64,000 nt of DNA, from assembly GCF_002838765.1 (NCBI RefSeq), contig NZ_CP025120.1, positions 1,798,001-1,862,000 of the forward strand, read 5' to 3'. Both the position numbers and the translations under genes were made by a program. Below are positions 57,049-64,000 of the stretch, one piece after another (within the stretch, counting starts at the first letter, position 1; each line of letters opens with the position of its first letter). The notes beneath the pieces are model-generated. The model was not told the origin of the DNA and did no database searches. It was given only the letters and a program-made list of their open reading frames with translations. Source of the DNA: Kangiella profundi. GTDB taxonomy: Bacteria > Pseudomonadota > Gammaproteobacteria > Enterobacterales > Kangiellaceae.

Positions 57049-58524
57049 TTATTTGTTTGCTTCTTCCATAATCTTTCGAATTTGCTCCAAGATTGAAGGG
57101 TCAAGAGTCTCGCCTTCATCTCCAAGCTCATCTTTTGCTGGTTGATAGTTATTATCAGAAGCCTGTTTCAGCCAATACTGATACTGTTCAAAATTAGGGT
57201 CAGTACCATTCCCAGATAGGTACATTTGGGCAATTTTGTACTGTGACTCTCCGTCATTCTGTTTGGCAGCTTTTAAGTACCACTCGAAAGCTTTCTGCGC
57301 ATCTCTAGATGGATTCTCTACTGTTTCATAATAGGCCCCAAGGTTATATTGTGCCAGTAGATGACCTCCATTAGCAGCCTTTTCCCATAACTCAAGTGCT
57401 TGAGCGTGATCTCTCCATTGGCCTGTATCGTTGTAGTTGATATTGGCCAGATTATTCATGGCAGACAAACTGTTATGGCTAATCGCCCTTTCATACCAAT
57501 ATACAGCCTGGCGGATATCTTGTTTAGTTCCTTTGCCTTCTGCATAAAAATAACCGACCTGAAACAATGCATCTGGATCGCTGGCTTTGGCGGCAACTAA
57601 ATAATGCTCCAATGCTTTTTCATAATCTTGCTGCACGCCAACACCATTTTCATACATCCAGGCGATATTGTAGTAAGCATTGATATCATTTTGTGCTTTG
57701 GCTTTTTCAAACCATTCAAATGCTTTATCGAAATTCTCTTCAGTGCCAAAGCCATTGAGATAAAAATACCCAAGCTCCGACATGGCTGCTGTATGGCCTA
57801 ACTCTGCAGCCTGACTAAAATACTGAAAAGCAGTAGCATAATCGGTTTCAACACCATCACCATCTCGATAGGACAATCCAAGGAAATGTGTTGCTTTAGC
57901 ATGGTCTGCGCGCGATGCCATTTTATAAAGTTCGATGGCTTTGAATTTGTCTTCAGCAACCACTTCACCCATATCGTAAATATAGGCCAGTTCAAACTGT
58001 GCATCAGGATCGGCATTGAAAGACGCCTGGCTAAGCCAATAAATGGCCTCGTCATAATCAACGGCAAGCCCTTCTCCATAGTAGAACATGTAGCCCAAAT
58101 TACGCTGAGCATCTGCATCACCGTTCATAGAAGCCAGCAGATACCAATAAGCAGCCTCTTCATAATTCTGCTCAACCACTTCACCAACGTTATACATATA
58201 GCCCAGATAAAATTGCGGCACACTGTATCCAAGGTGAGCTAAATGGTGCATATAGTAAAACGCTAACTGTTTATGACCCGCATCATATAGATCCGCGGCA
58301 TGATAATACTGTTGCTCATCTTCGAGAATATTTTGCTGGCCGATGACCTCCATCAATGGTGACAGCATGGAATCTAAGCCAGAGTCTGCAAACCAGTCGC
58401 TTACTTGAAATTGCTCATAGCGTTGTTCGACTTTTAGCCGAACCATGTCTTCTTCTGCGGCAGCAATCACTGCAGATAATAAAAGACTGAAAGAAACTAA
58501 AAGCAATCTCAATAGCATCAGCAC
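57049..58524 (-). CDS. exported Sel1-repeat protein
   Basis: 491 aa. Signal peptide (about 1-22) and about ten to twelve Sel1/TPR-like repeats of roughly 36 residues (AQRNLGYMFYYGEGLAVDYDEAIYWL and similar). Sel1 proteins scaffold protein interactions. The GTG start shares one base with the ruvA stop (TAGTG), or ATG 58518 is used; either way it is translationally coupled to ruvA, an unusual position for such a protein. Confidence 0.88.
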   Translation of the reverse strand: MLMLLRLLLVSFSLLLSAVIAAAEEDMVRLKVEQRYEQFQVSDWFADSGLDSMLSPLMEVIGQQNILEDEQQYYHAADLYDAGHKQLAFYYMHHLAHLGYSVPQFYLGYMYNVGEVVEQNYEEAAYWYLLASMNGDADAQRNLGYMFYYGEGLAVDYDEAIYWLSQASFNADPDAQFELAYIYDMGEVVAEDKFKAIELYKMASRADHAKATHFLGLSYRDGDGVETDYATAFQYFSQAAELGHTAAMSELGYFYLNGFGTEENFDKAFEWFEKAKAQNDINAYYNIAWMYENGVGVQQDYEKALEHYLVAAKASDPDALFQVGYFYAEGKGTKQDIRQAVYWYERAISHNSLSAMNNLANINYNDTGQWRDHAQALELWEKAANGGHLLAQYNLGAYYETVENPSRDAQKAFEWYLKAAKQNDGESQYKIAQMYLSGNGTDPNFEQYQYWLKQASDNNYQPAKDELGDEGETLDPSILEQIRKIMEEANK

Positions 58525-59141
58525 TAACCCGCTAATTGTCTCAGTGCCAGGCGAATTAGCTCTTCGCTCTTGGCATCATCGTGGGCTACCTGGGCTACAG
58601 CCTTGCTGGCGATTTGAGGTTTATAACCTAACGCAATCAAAGCACTGACTGCTTCTTGAGAAGCATCGGTCTTTGCGCCAACAGGAGCGCTAGTTTCAGA
58701 TGGTTTGCTGCTTGAAAGGCCTGAGCTGATTGACCAATCTTTTAGGCGGTCAGACATTTCGATTAAAAGACGTTCAGCGGTTTTCTTACCCACGCCAGGC
58801 AGTTTAACAAGCCTATCCACATTGCCATCATGCACCGTCATCACAAATTCGTCAGTTTCCATGCCAGAAAGAATGCCAAGGGCCAGTTTTGGTCCAACAC
58901 CATTCACTTTAATCAGCTCACGAAATAATGCTCGGTCTTTGGTACTGATGAAACCATAAAGCGCATGTAGATTTTCTGAGATCGACATGTGAGTTGAAAG
59001 GATGACCTGCTCGCCCTCTTCTGGTAGCTGATAAAAGGTTGTCATTGGAACCTGAATTTCATAACCGACACCGGCACTGGTTTCGATGATGACAAAAGGA
59101 GGGATTTTTTCGATTAATGTACCGCGTATTCTACCGATCAA
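58524..59141 (-). CDS. ruvA: Holliday junction DNA-binding protein RuvA
   Basis: 205 aa. N-terminal OB fold ([12 protein letters not shown]), HhH motifs ([18 protein letters not shown] and [19 protein letters not shown]) and the flexible domain III that contacts RuvB. Overlaps ruvC by 4 bases; followed by the Sel1 gene rather than ruvB. Confidence 0.98.
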   Translation of the reverse strand: MIGRIRGTLIEKIPPFVIIETSAGVGYEIQVPMTTFYQLPEEGEQVILSTHMSISENLHALYGFISTKDRALFRELIKVNGVGPKLALGILSGMETDEFVMTVHDGNVDRLVKLPGVGKKTAERLLIEMSDRLKDWSISSGLSSSKPSETSAPVGAKTDASQEAVSALIALGYKPQIASKAVAQVAHDDAKSEELIRLALRQLAG

Positions 59142-59668
59142 CGTAAACGTCCTCTGGTTATCGTTTTAACCCCCTTCAACTGAGCCAGCCCCTGAGTGGT
59201 GTTGGCATGACATAATGCCACCGCCAAAGCATCGGCCGCATCGGCCTGTGGGCTGGTTGGGAGTTTTAATAATGTTTTGACCATGTGCTGAACCTGAGTT
59301 TTATCAGCGCCACCCGTGCCCACCACCGATTGTTTGACTTTTCTGGCTGGGTACTCGGAAACTGGCAAGGCATAATGACTGGCAGCCACAATAGCAGCTC
59401 CACGAGCCTGACCAAGCTTTAATGCAGAATCAGCATTTTTGGATAGGAAGACAGACTCAATGGCGAACTCATCAGGCTTAAACTCCTGAATCAACTCACA
59501 CACACTATCAAAAATCTGCTTAAGCTTTAAATCGAGCGTTTCATCCTTTATCCGAATACAGCCACTCGTGATGTATCGAGGGCGATTGGCAGGAATCTGA
59601 CCACCCACTTCGATAATACCGAAGCCAGTCAGGCGTGAGCCCGGGTCAATTCCAAGGATAATAGGCAT
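59138..59668 (-). CDS. ruvC: Holliday junction resolvase RuvC
   Basis: 176 aa. Catalytic acidic residues in [14 protein letters not shown] (Asp7), AIESVF (Glu) and [12 protein letters not shown] (two Asp). TGGAG lies 6 bases before the ATG. Next after yebC in the standard aspS-yebC-ruvC order. Confidence 0.98.
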   Translation of the reverse strand: MPIILGIDPGSRLTGFGIIEVGGQIPANRPRYITSGCIRIKDETLDLKLKQIFDSVCELIQEFKPDEFAIESVFLSKNADSALKLGQARGAAIVAASHYALPVSEYPARKVKQSVVGTGGADKTQVQHMVKTLLKLPTSPQADAADALAVALCHANTTQGLAQLKGVKTITRGRLR

Positions 59669-59827
59669 TAATGCTCCAAACCGATAAATAGATTCTTATA
59701 CTCAATCGCCTATTAGACTTTTTCTGGTGGCAATGGTCAAGGCGATAGGAAAGTGACATGGTTTACGAATGGGGGATGCGCCCATAGGCTCTGACAAACT
59801 AGAAGTCGTAGGAAAGAGCAAAAAATA

Positions 59828-59968
59828 AGAAATGATTTAGATGCAGGTGAGGCGTGGCGAAAGCACACTAAAAGTGAGGCGTTCACATAAAGTGAATACC
59901 CAATGGGGTAGGCCCTAACGAGCTTTTAATGTGCTTTCAACAAAGCCTCACCAAGTATAAACATTTCT
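59828..59968 (-). repeat. stop-anchored long hairpin, copy D (after yebC)
   Basis: Arm 59828-59866 (AGAAATG, GGTGAGGC, GAAAGCAC) pairs with 59931-59968 (GTGCTTTC, GCCTCACC, CATTTCT), ending two bases into the yebC stop complement (59967-59969). The core has apical TTCAC/GTGAA plus an extra TACCC/GGGTA hairpin absent from the other copies. Sense-strand GCTTTGTT and CGCCACGCC are conserved. Confidence 0.78.
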
Positions 59969-60710
59969 AGACGAGGTCGTAGGACTCAGAAGGTATATCC
60001 GCATTCGTATAAACGTTTTGGGTATCGTCTAATTCTTCCAAACGATCCACCAGACGAATCACTTTGGCACCATCATCAACGGTAAGCTCGGCCTGAGTTG
60101 ATGGGAGCATGGATACTTCTGCACTTTCTGGCTCAAAGCCTGCTTTCACTAGTGTGTCTTTTATATCCATAAAATCTTCAGGAGTCGTCAGGATTTCAAA
60201 AGAGCCATCATCGTGTGCAATAAAGTCTTCAGCGCCTGCTTCCAGCGCGGCTTCCATAAGAGCTTCTTCTTCTACATTATCGCCAAAAACGAACTGACCT
60301 TTTTTCTCAAACAGGTAGGCTACCGAACCATTGGTACCCAAGTTGCCACCATGCTTGGTAAAGGCATGCCGTACTTCGCCAACGGTACGATTTTTGTTGT
60401 CGGTCATACACTCAACAAGAATCGCAACACCACCTGGACCATAACCTTCGTAAGTCAGCTCTTCGTAGTTATCGCCCTCAGCGTTACCAGTACCCCGATC
60501 AATCGCTTTCTCGATGGTATCTTTTTTCATGTTAGCGCCAAGCGCTTTATCAATAGCTGTTCTCAGTCTTGGGTTATCATTGGGATCGCCACCACCTTCT
60601 TTCGCAGCTACTACCAGCTCACGAATCAGTTTGGTAAAGATTTTGCCGCGCTTAGCATCTTGTGCTGCTTTGCGGTGTTTGATGTTTGCCCATTTACTGT
60701 GACCAGCCAT
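59967..60710 (-). CDS. yebC: YebC/TACO1-family translation or transcription factor
   Basis: 247 aa. N-terminal [23 protein letters not shown] and [11 protein letters not shown] mark the family, recently linked to relief of ribosome stalling and earlier to transcription regulation. GAGGAG lies before the ATG. Between aspS and ruvC as usual, but 578 bases from aspS because of a tandem repeat block. Confidence 0.97.
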   Translation of the reverse strand: MAGHSKWANIKHRKAAQDAKRGKIFTKLIRELVVAAKEGGGDPNDNPRLRTAIDKALGANMKKDTIEKAIDRGTGNAEGDNYEELTYEGYGPGGVAILVECMTDNKNRTVGEVRHAFTKHGGNLGTNGSVAYLFEKKGQFVFGDNVEEEALMEAALEAGAEDFIAHDDGSFEILTTPEDFMDIKDTLVKAGFEPESAEVSMLPSTQAELTVDDGAKVIRLVDRLEELDDTQNVYTNADIPSESYDLV

Positions 60711-60754
60711 TATGCACTCCTCTCGAACTTTTGATCGTCACAATTTCTTTGTTA

Positions 60755-61269
60755 TAAAGTTTGATCGAGTTCGTTATTTATGAAATATAAACGCCTCACT
60801 CTTTCAAACTTTATGCCGCGAAATTGTTTAGCTCAAAGCGTTCTCTTATCTTCAAGCCTATACTTTATATTTCTGTAACTTTGGAGCAAAAATTTTACGC
60901 TCCGCTATAAAATTTCAATTTGCCGCGTTAGAGCTTTGTCGGGTCTGCCCCCTTGGGTATAATCCTTCTTTTACACATTTAAACTTTAATTTTTTCTTAC
61001 GTTTGATCGAGTTCGTTATTTATAAAGTATAAACGCCTCACTCTTTCAAACTTTATGCCGCGAAATTGTTTAGCTCAAAGCGTTCTCTTATCTTCAAGCC
61101 TATACTTTATCTTTCTGTAACTTCAGAGCTAATTTAATGCTCCGCTATAAAATTTCAATTTGCCGTATTTGAGCTTTGTCGGGTCTGCCCCTTGGGTATA
61201 ATCCTTCTTTTACAAATTTTAATCTTTTACAAACTTCTTGAAATTGCTTAGCTCAAAGCGTTCTCAACC
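60755..61269. repeat. tandem 242-bp-period repeats between yebC and aspS
   Basis: Copy 1 (about 60755-60980) and copy 2 (about 60997-61219) are near-identical over more than 210 bases; landmark GTTTGATCGAGTTCG is at 60759 and 61001. A short third segment (61240-61265) repeats AAATTG(C)TTAGCTCAAAGCG. Each copy carries a GGAGC/GCTCC-type hairpin and ends in a plus-strand TTGTCG-15/16-TATAAT promoter-like pair. No open reading frame fills the repeats. Confidence 0.85.
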
Positions 61270-61288
61270 TTGAGCTAAACTATAATAA

Positions 61289-63061
61289 TTACTGTTCTTT
61301 CTTCTTAACTTGGATACCCAGCTCATCCAGCTGTTTTTCTTCAACGATGCTTGGCGCCTGGGTTAACGGACAACTTGCTGTAGTTGTTTTCGGGAAGGCG
61401 ATGACATCGCGAATGGAGTCTGCGCCAACCATCAACATAACCAAACGATCCAGACCGAAGGCCAAACCACCATGTGGAGGACAGCCAAATTTCAGTGCAT
61501 CCAATAAGAAGCCGAATTTTTCTTTCTGTTCGGTCTCGTCAATACCTAGAATATCGAAAACGGTTTCCTGCATATCCTGGTTGTGAATACGAATCGAACC
61601 ACCGCCGACTTCGCTACCGTTTAGAACCATGTCATAAGCTTTTGACAAGGTTTCTGTTGGGTTAGCTTTAACCGCTGCAGCGTCGTTCTCTTTTGGAGCA
61701 GTAAACGGATGGTGCAAGGCATGAATTTCACCATCAATTTCTTCAAACATTGGGAAGTCCACAACCCATAGTGGTTTCCATTCGTCACGAATCAGTTCAA
61801 GGTCAGCGGCAACTTTCAGTCGCAACGCACCCATAGCGTCAGCAACCACACGCTTGTTGTCTGAGCCAAAGAAGATAATGTCACCTTCCTGCGCTCCAAC
61901 CTTTTCAACGATGGTCATTGCTTTTTCATCGCCCAGGAATTTCAGAATAGGGCTTTGCAGGTTTTCAGCACCTTGACCATTGACTTTCATCCAGGCCAAA
62001 CCTTTAGCGCCATAAATGCCCACGTAATTGGTGTATTCGTCAATCTGTTTACGGCTCAGCTGTGCGCCACCTGGTACTCTTAATGCTGCGACACGGCTTT
62101 GCTCGTCGTTGGCAGGACCCGCGAACACTTTAAACTCTACGTCTTTAACCAGCTCATCAACTGTGACCAGTTCCATATCAGTACGTAGATCTGGCTTATC
62201 CGAACCATAACGTTCCATCGCTTCGGCATAGCTCATACGAGGGAAAGTCGGTAGCTCAATATTTTTGAGCTCTTTAAATAAGTGACGGATAAGGCCTTCC
62301 ATCAACTCCATCACTTCTTCCTGATCGAGGAACGAAGTTTCGATATCCAGCTGTGTGAACTCAGGCTGACGGTCAGCGCGTAAGTCTTCATCACGGAAGC
62401 ATTTAACGATTTGGTAGTAACGATCAAAGCCAGACATCATCAACAACTGTTTAAACAGCTGTGGCGACTGCGGTAATGCGTAGAATGATCCTTTATGGAC
62501 ACGGCTTGGAACTAGGTAGTCACGCGCACCTTCTGGTGTGGCTTTGGTCAAGATCGGTGTTTCTACATCTATGAAACCATGTTCATCCATGTAGCGGCGC
62601 ATTGCACTGGTCACTTTGTGACGGAAGATTAGATTCTGCGCCATTTCAGGACGACGCAAATCAAGGTAACGGTATTTCAGGCGTTGTTCTTCGGAGGCTT
62701 CCAGATTCTCATCAATTGGAATTGCTGGTGGTTGAGCCTTATTCAGGATGGTTAGCTCCTGCGCTAACACCTCAATCTCGCCAGTGGTCATGTTGCTGTT
62801 GACCATTTCCTCAGGACGAGCACGCACCTGCCCTTTCACCTGAATCACAAACTCATTACGAAGCTGCTCTGCGGTAGCAAACAACTCTTTAAAGTCAGGA
62901 TCAATCACTACCTGTATCAAACCGCTGCGGTCACGCACCTGAAGGAAAATGAGCCCTCCAAGATCACGACGGCGATGCACCCAGCCTGACAATGTAACCG
63001 ATTGATTTACTTCGTTTTTTGATAGTTCGCCACAGTAATGGCTTCGCATTTTGCTTGTCAT
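61289..63061 (-). CDS. aspS: aspartyl-tRNA synthetase
   Basis: 590 aa class II synthetase of the bacterial type. N-terminal OB anticodon-binding domain ([23 protein letters not shown]), motif 2 [18 protein letters not shown], the bacterial GAD insertion (about 290-420) and motif 3 [12 protein letters not shown]. Known AspS proteins begin near MRSHYCG, so ATG 63049 is a possible alternative to 63061. Confidence 0.98.
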   Translation of the reverse strand: MTSKMRSHYCGELSKNEVNQSVTLSGWVHRRRDLGGLIFLQVRDRSGLIQVVIDPDFKELFATAEQLRNEFVIQVKGQVRARPEEMVNSNMTTGEIEVLAQELTILNKAQPPAIPIDENLEASEEQRLKYRYLDLRRPEMAQNLIFRHKVTSAMRRYMDEHGFIDVETPILTKATPEGARDYLVPSRVHKGSFYALPQSPQLFKQLLMMSGFDRYYQIVKCFRDEDLRADRQPEFTQLDIETSFLDQEEVMELMEGLIRHLFKELKNIELPTFPRMSYAEAMERYGSDKPDLRTDMELVTVDELVKDVEFKVFAGPANDEQSRVAALRVPGGAQLSRKQIDEYTNYVGIYGAKGLAWMKVNGQGAENLQSPILKFLGDEKAMTIVEKVGAQEGDIIFFGSDNKRVVADAMGALRLKVAADLELIRDEWKPLWVVDFPMFEEIDGEIHALHHPFTAPKENDAAAVKANPTETLSKAYDMVLNGSEVGGGSIRIHNQDMQETVFDILGIDETEQKEKFGFLLDALKFGCPPHGGLAFGLDRLVMLMVGADSIRDVIAFPKTTTASCPLTQAPSIVEEKQLDELGIQVKKKEQ

Positions 63062-63132
63062 AGGTATTTCTGCCTGAAACCTGAATTATTGAAGAAGGGA
63101 AAAACCCCGAAAAAACGCAGTATGGTACGCCA

Positions 63133-63154
63133 CAGCTTGCCGAGTAGCAAGCTG
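63133..63154. repeat. 8-bp inverted repeat in the aspS leader
   Basis: CAGCTTGC-CGAGTA-GCAAGCTG, about 70 bases upstream of the aspS start. No U run. The remaining 270 bases up to the acyltransferase gene hold nothing else I can name. Confidence 0.4.
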
Positions 63155-63335
63155 GAAGCCCCTGAATTACTCAATTTTAACCCAGTTAGCGACATCTGAC
63201 TAAGGACTGGTCTGTCATAAAAGTTTCTAATCTCTGCCATGCCGCTGTCACTTTATGCTGAAAAAATAGACAACATGAAAAAGTACATACAAACAGCACC
63301 ATCATCACAAGTAAGTCATCCTGGAGTGAACACTT

Positions 63336-64000
63336 ATGATTGACAGCAAAAACCTGGTCGAACAATTGCTACCCCAACTGGACAAATCTCCGCGTATCAA
63401 GTCGGGGATATCAAACCTGATTGCTAAATTATTTCATCAACAGGAAATCAATCGCTTCATTGAGCAACACCAACACCTGTCCCACAGCGACTTCCTCGAA
63501 AAGGTTAATGAACACCTGGGACTAAGTTATTCCGTCAGTAATTCATCATTAGAAAATATCCCCGTGTCCGGGCGCGTGGTGATCATTGCCAACCACCCGT
63601 TGGGCTCATTGGACGGGCTCGCGTTACTCGCTTTAGTACATTCGGTTCGCAAGGATGTGAAAATCGTGGTTAACGAACTGTTAGGTTCAATGATACCACT
63701 GCGCCCCTTCTTCTTAGGCGTCAACAACCTTACCGGCCAGAACAGCCGAAACAAAATCCAACAGATTCACCAGGCTCTGGACGATGAGCAGGCAGTAATT
63801 TTCTTTCCGGCGGGTGAAGTTTCGCGCCTTTCATTCAAAGGTGTGCGCGATGGTAAGTGGCACTCTGGCTTTCTGCGCATAGCAAAGCATGCAAAAGCAC
63901 CAGTTCTACCCGTTCATGTAGGTGGCAAAAATTCCAAGTTCTTTTACGGTTTGTCGCTGATAGCCAAACCGGTCAGTGCTCTGCTGCTGGTTCGTGAAAT
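63336..64000 (+). CDS. lysophospholipid acyltransferase family protein (3' end outside window)
   Basis: 221 complete codons, open at the right edge. The PlsC-type catalytic H-x4-D motif is NHPLGSLDG at about residues 86-94, and FFPAGEVSR (about 146-154) is the second block that binds the glycerol phosphate. The N-terminal 80 residues are helical without a transmembrane segment, as in OlsA/hemolysin-linked acyltransferases. TGGAG lies upstream of the ATG. The substrate (ornithine lipid, phosphatidate) is not decidable. Confidence 0.85.
   Translation, partial: MIDSKNLVEQLLPQLDKSPRIKSGISNLIAKLFHQQEINRFIEQHQHLSHSDFLEKVNEHLGLSYSVSNSSLENIPVSGRVVIIANHPLGSLDGLALLALVHSVRKDVKIVVNELLGSMIPLRPFFLGVNNLTGQNSRNKIQQIHQALDDEQAVIFFPAGEVSRLSFKGVRDGKWHSGFLRIAKHAKAPVLPVHVGGKNSKFFYGLSLIAKPVSALLLVRE

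Noticed and set aside
60755..61269. CRISPR-like array
   Set aside because: Two long near-identical units with no short repeat/spacer pattern and no cas genes.

Overview
The window looks like the chromosome of a free-living, probably marine gammaproteobacterium. Gene content and order (ndk-rlmN-pilF-rodZ-ispG-hisS-yfgM-bamB-der, xseA/guaB-guaA, pepA-holC-valS with divergent lptFG, aspS-yebC-ruvCA and ruvB-ybgC-tolQRAB-pal-cpoB-queE-queC) are classic Gammaproteobacteria. The moderate-to-low G+C by eye and the aspartate kinase/diaminopimelate decarboxylase fusion would suit a Kangiella-like (Kangiellaceae) lineage, but that assignment is inference. No rRNA, CRISPR array, prophage or recognisable transposase was seen.

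Layout. 1-9.7 kb is mixed: a truncated DEAD-box helicase, an LdtD-like L,D-transpeptidase next to a MepK-like M15 endopeptidase, two small membrane proteins, an amidoligase/glutamine-amidotransferase pair, and a secreted hydrolase with a DUF4785-type protein. 10-13.5 kb holds tRNA-Leu(CAA) with a decayed partner in its leader, a DUF885 zinc peptidase, an RDD protein and a methyltransferase. 13.7-21.8 kb is lptGF facing pepA-holC, a methyltransferase and valS. 21.8-25.7 kb holds a small conserved protein, the aspartate kinase/DAP decarboxylase fusion behind a lysine-rich leader peptide and attenuator, and tadA. 25.9-40.7 kb is a dense housekeeping block, almost all on the minus strand. 40.9-50.4 kb holds a BsuPI-domain protein, queC, queE, the whole Tol-Pal operon, ybgC and ruvB. 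50.5-58.5 kb is an accessory block (YheS-type ABC-F, lipoprotein, small membrane and secreted proteins, RRM protein, GAF-GGDEF cyclase, Sel1 protein) lying between ruvB and ruvA. 58.5-63.1 kb is ruvA-ruvC-yebC-aspS. The window ends inside an acyltransferase gene.

How the genes work together. Much of the window serves the cell envelope: LPS transport (LptFG), outer-membrane assembly (BamB, YfgM), the Tol-Pal complex, peptidoglycan 3-3 cross-link formation and cleavage (LdtD and MepK types), RodZ and PilF. A second theme is translation and tRNA (ValS, HisS, AspS, TadA, QueC, QueE, RlmN, YheS, Der). GuaA/GuaB and Ndk supply nucleotides, and RuvABC and XseA process DNA.

The most notable unexplained structure is in the non-coding DNA. 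(i) A 24-codon lysine-rich open frame, followed by mutually exclusive antiterminator and terminator pairings, precedes the lysine-pathway fusion gene. (ii) Four long nested hairpins begin at the stop codons of guaA, ndk, queE and yebC; they share a consensus and show compensatory base changes in the apical stem. (iii) Two near-identical tandem copies with a 242-bp period, plus a partial third, lie between yebC and aspS.
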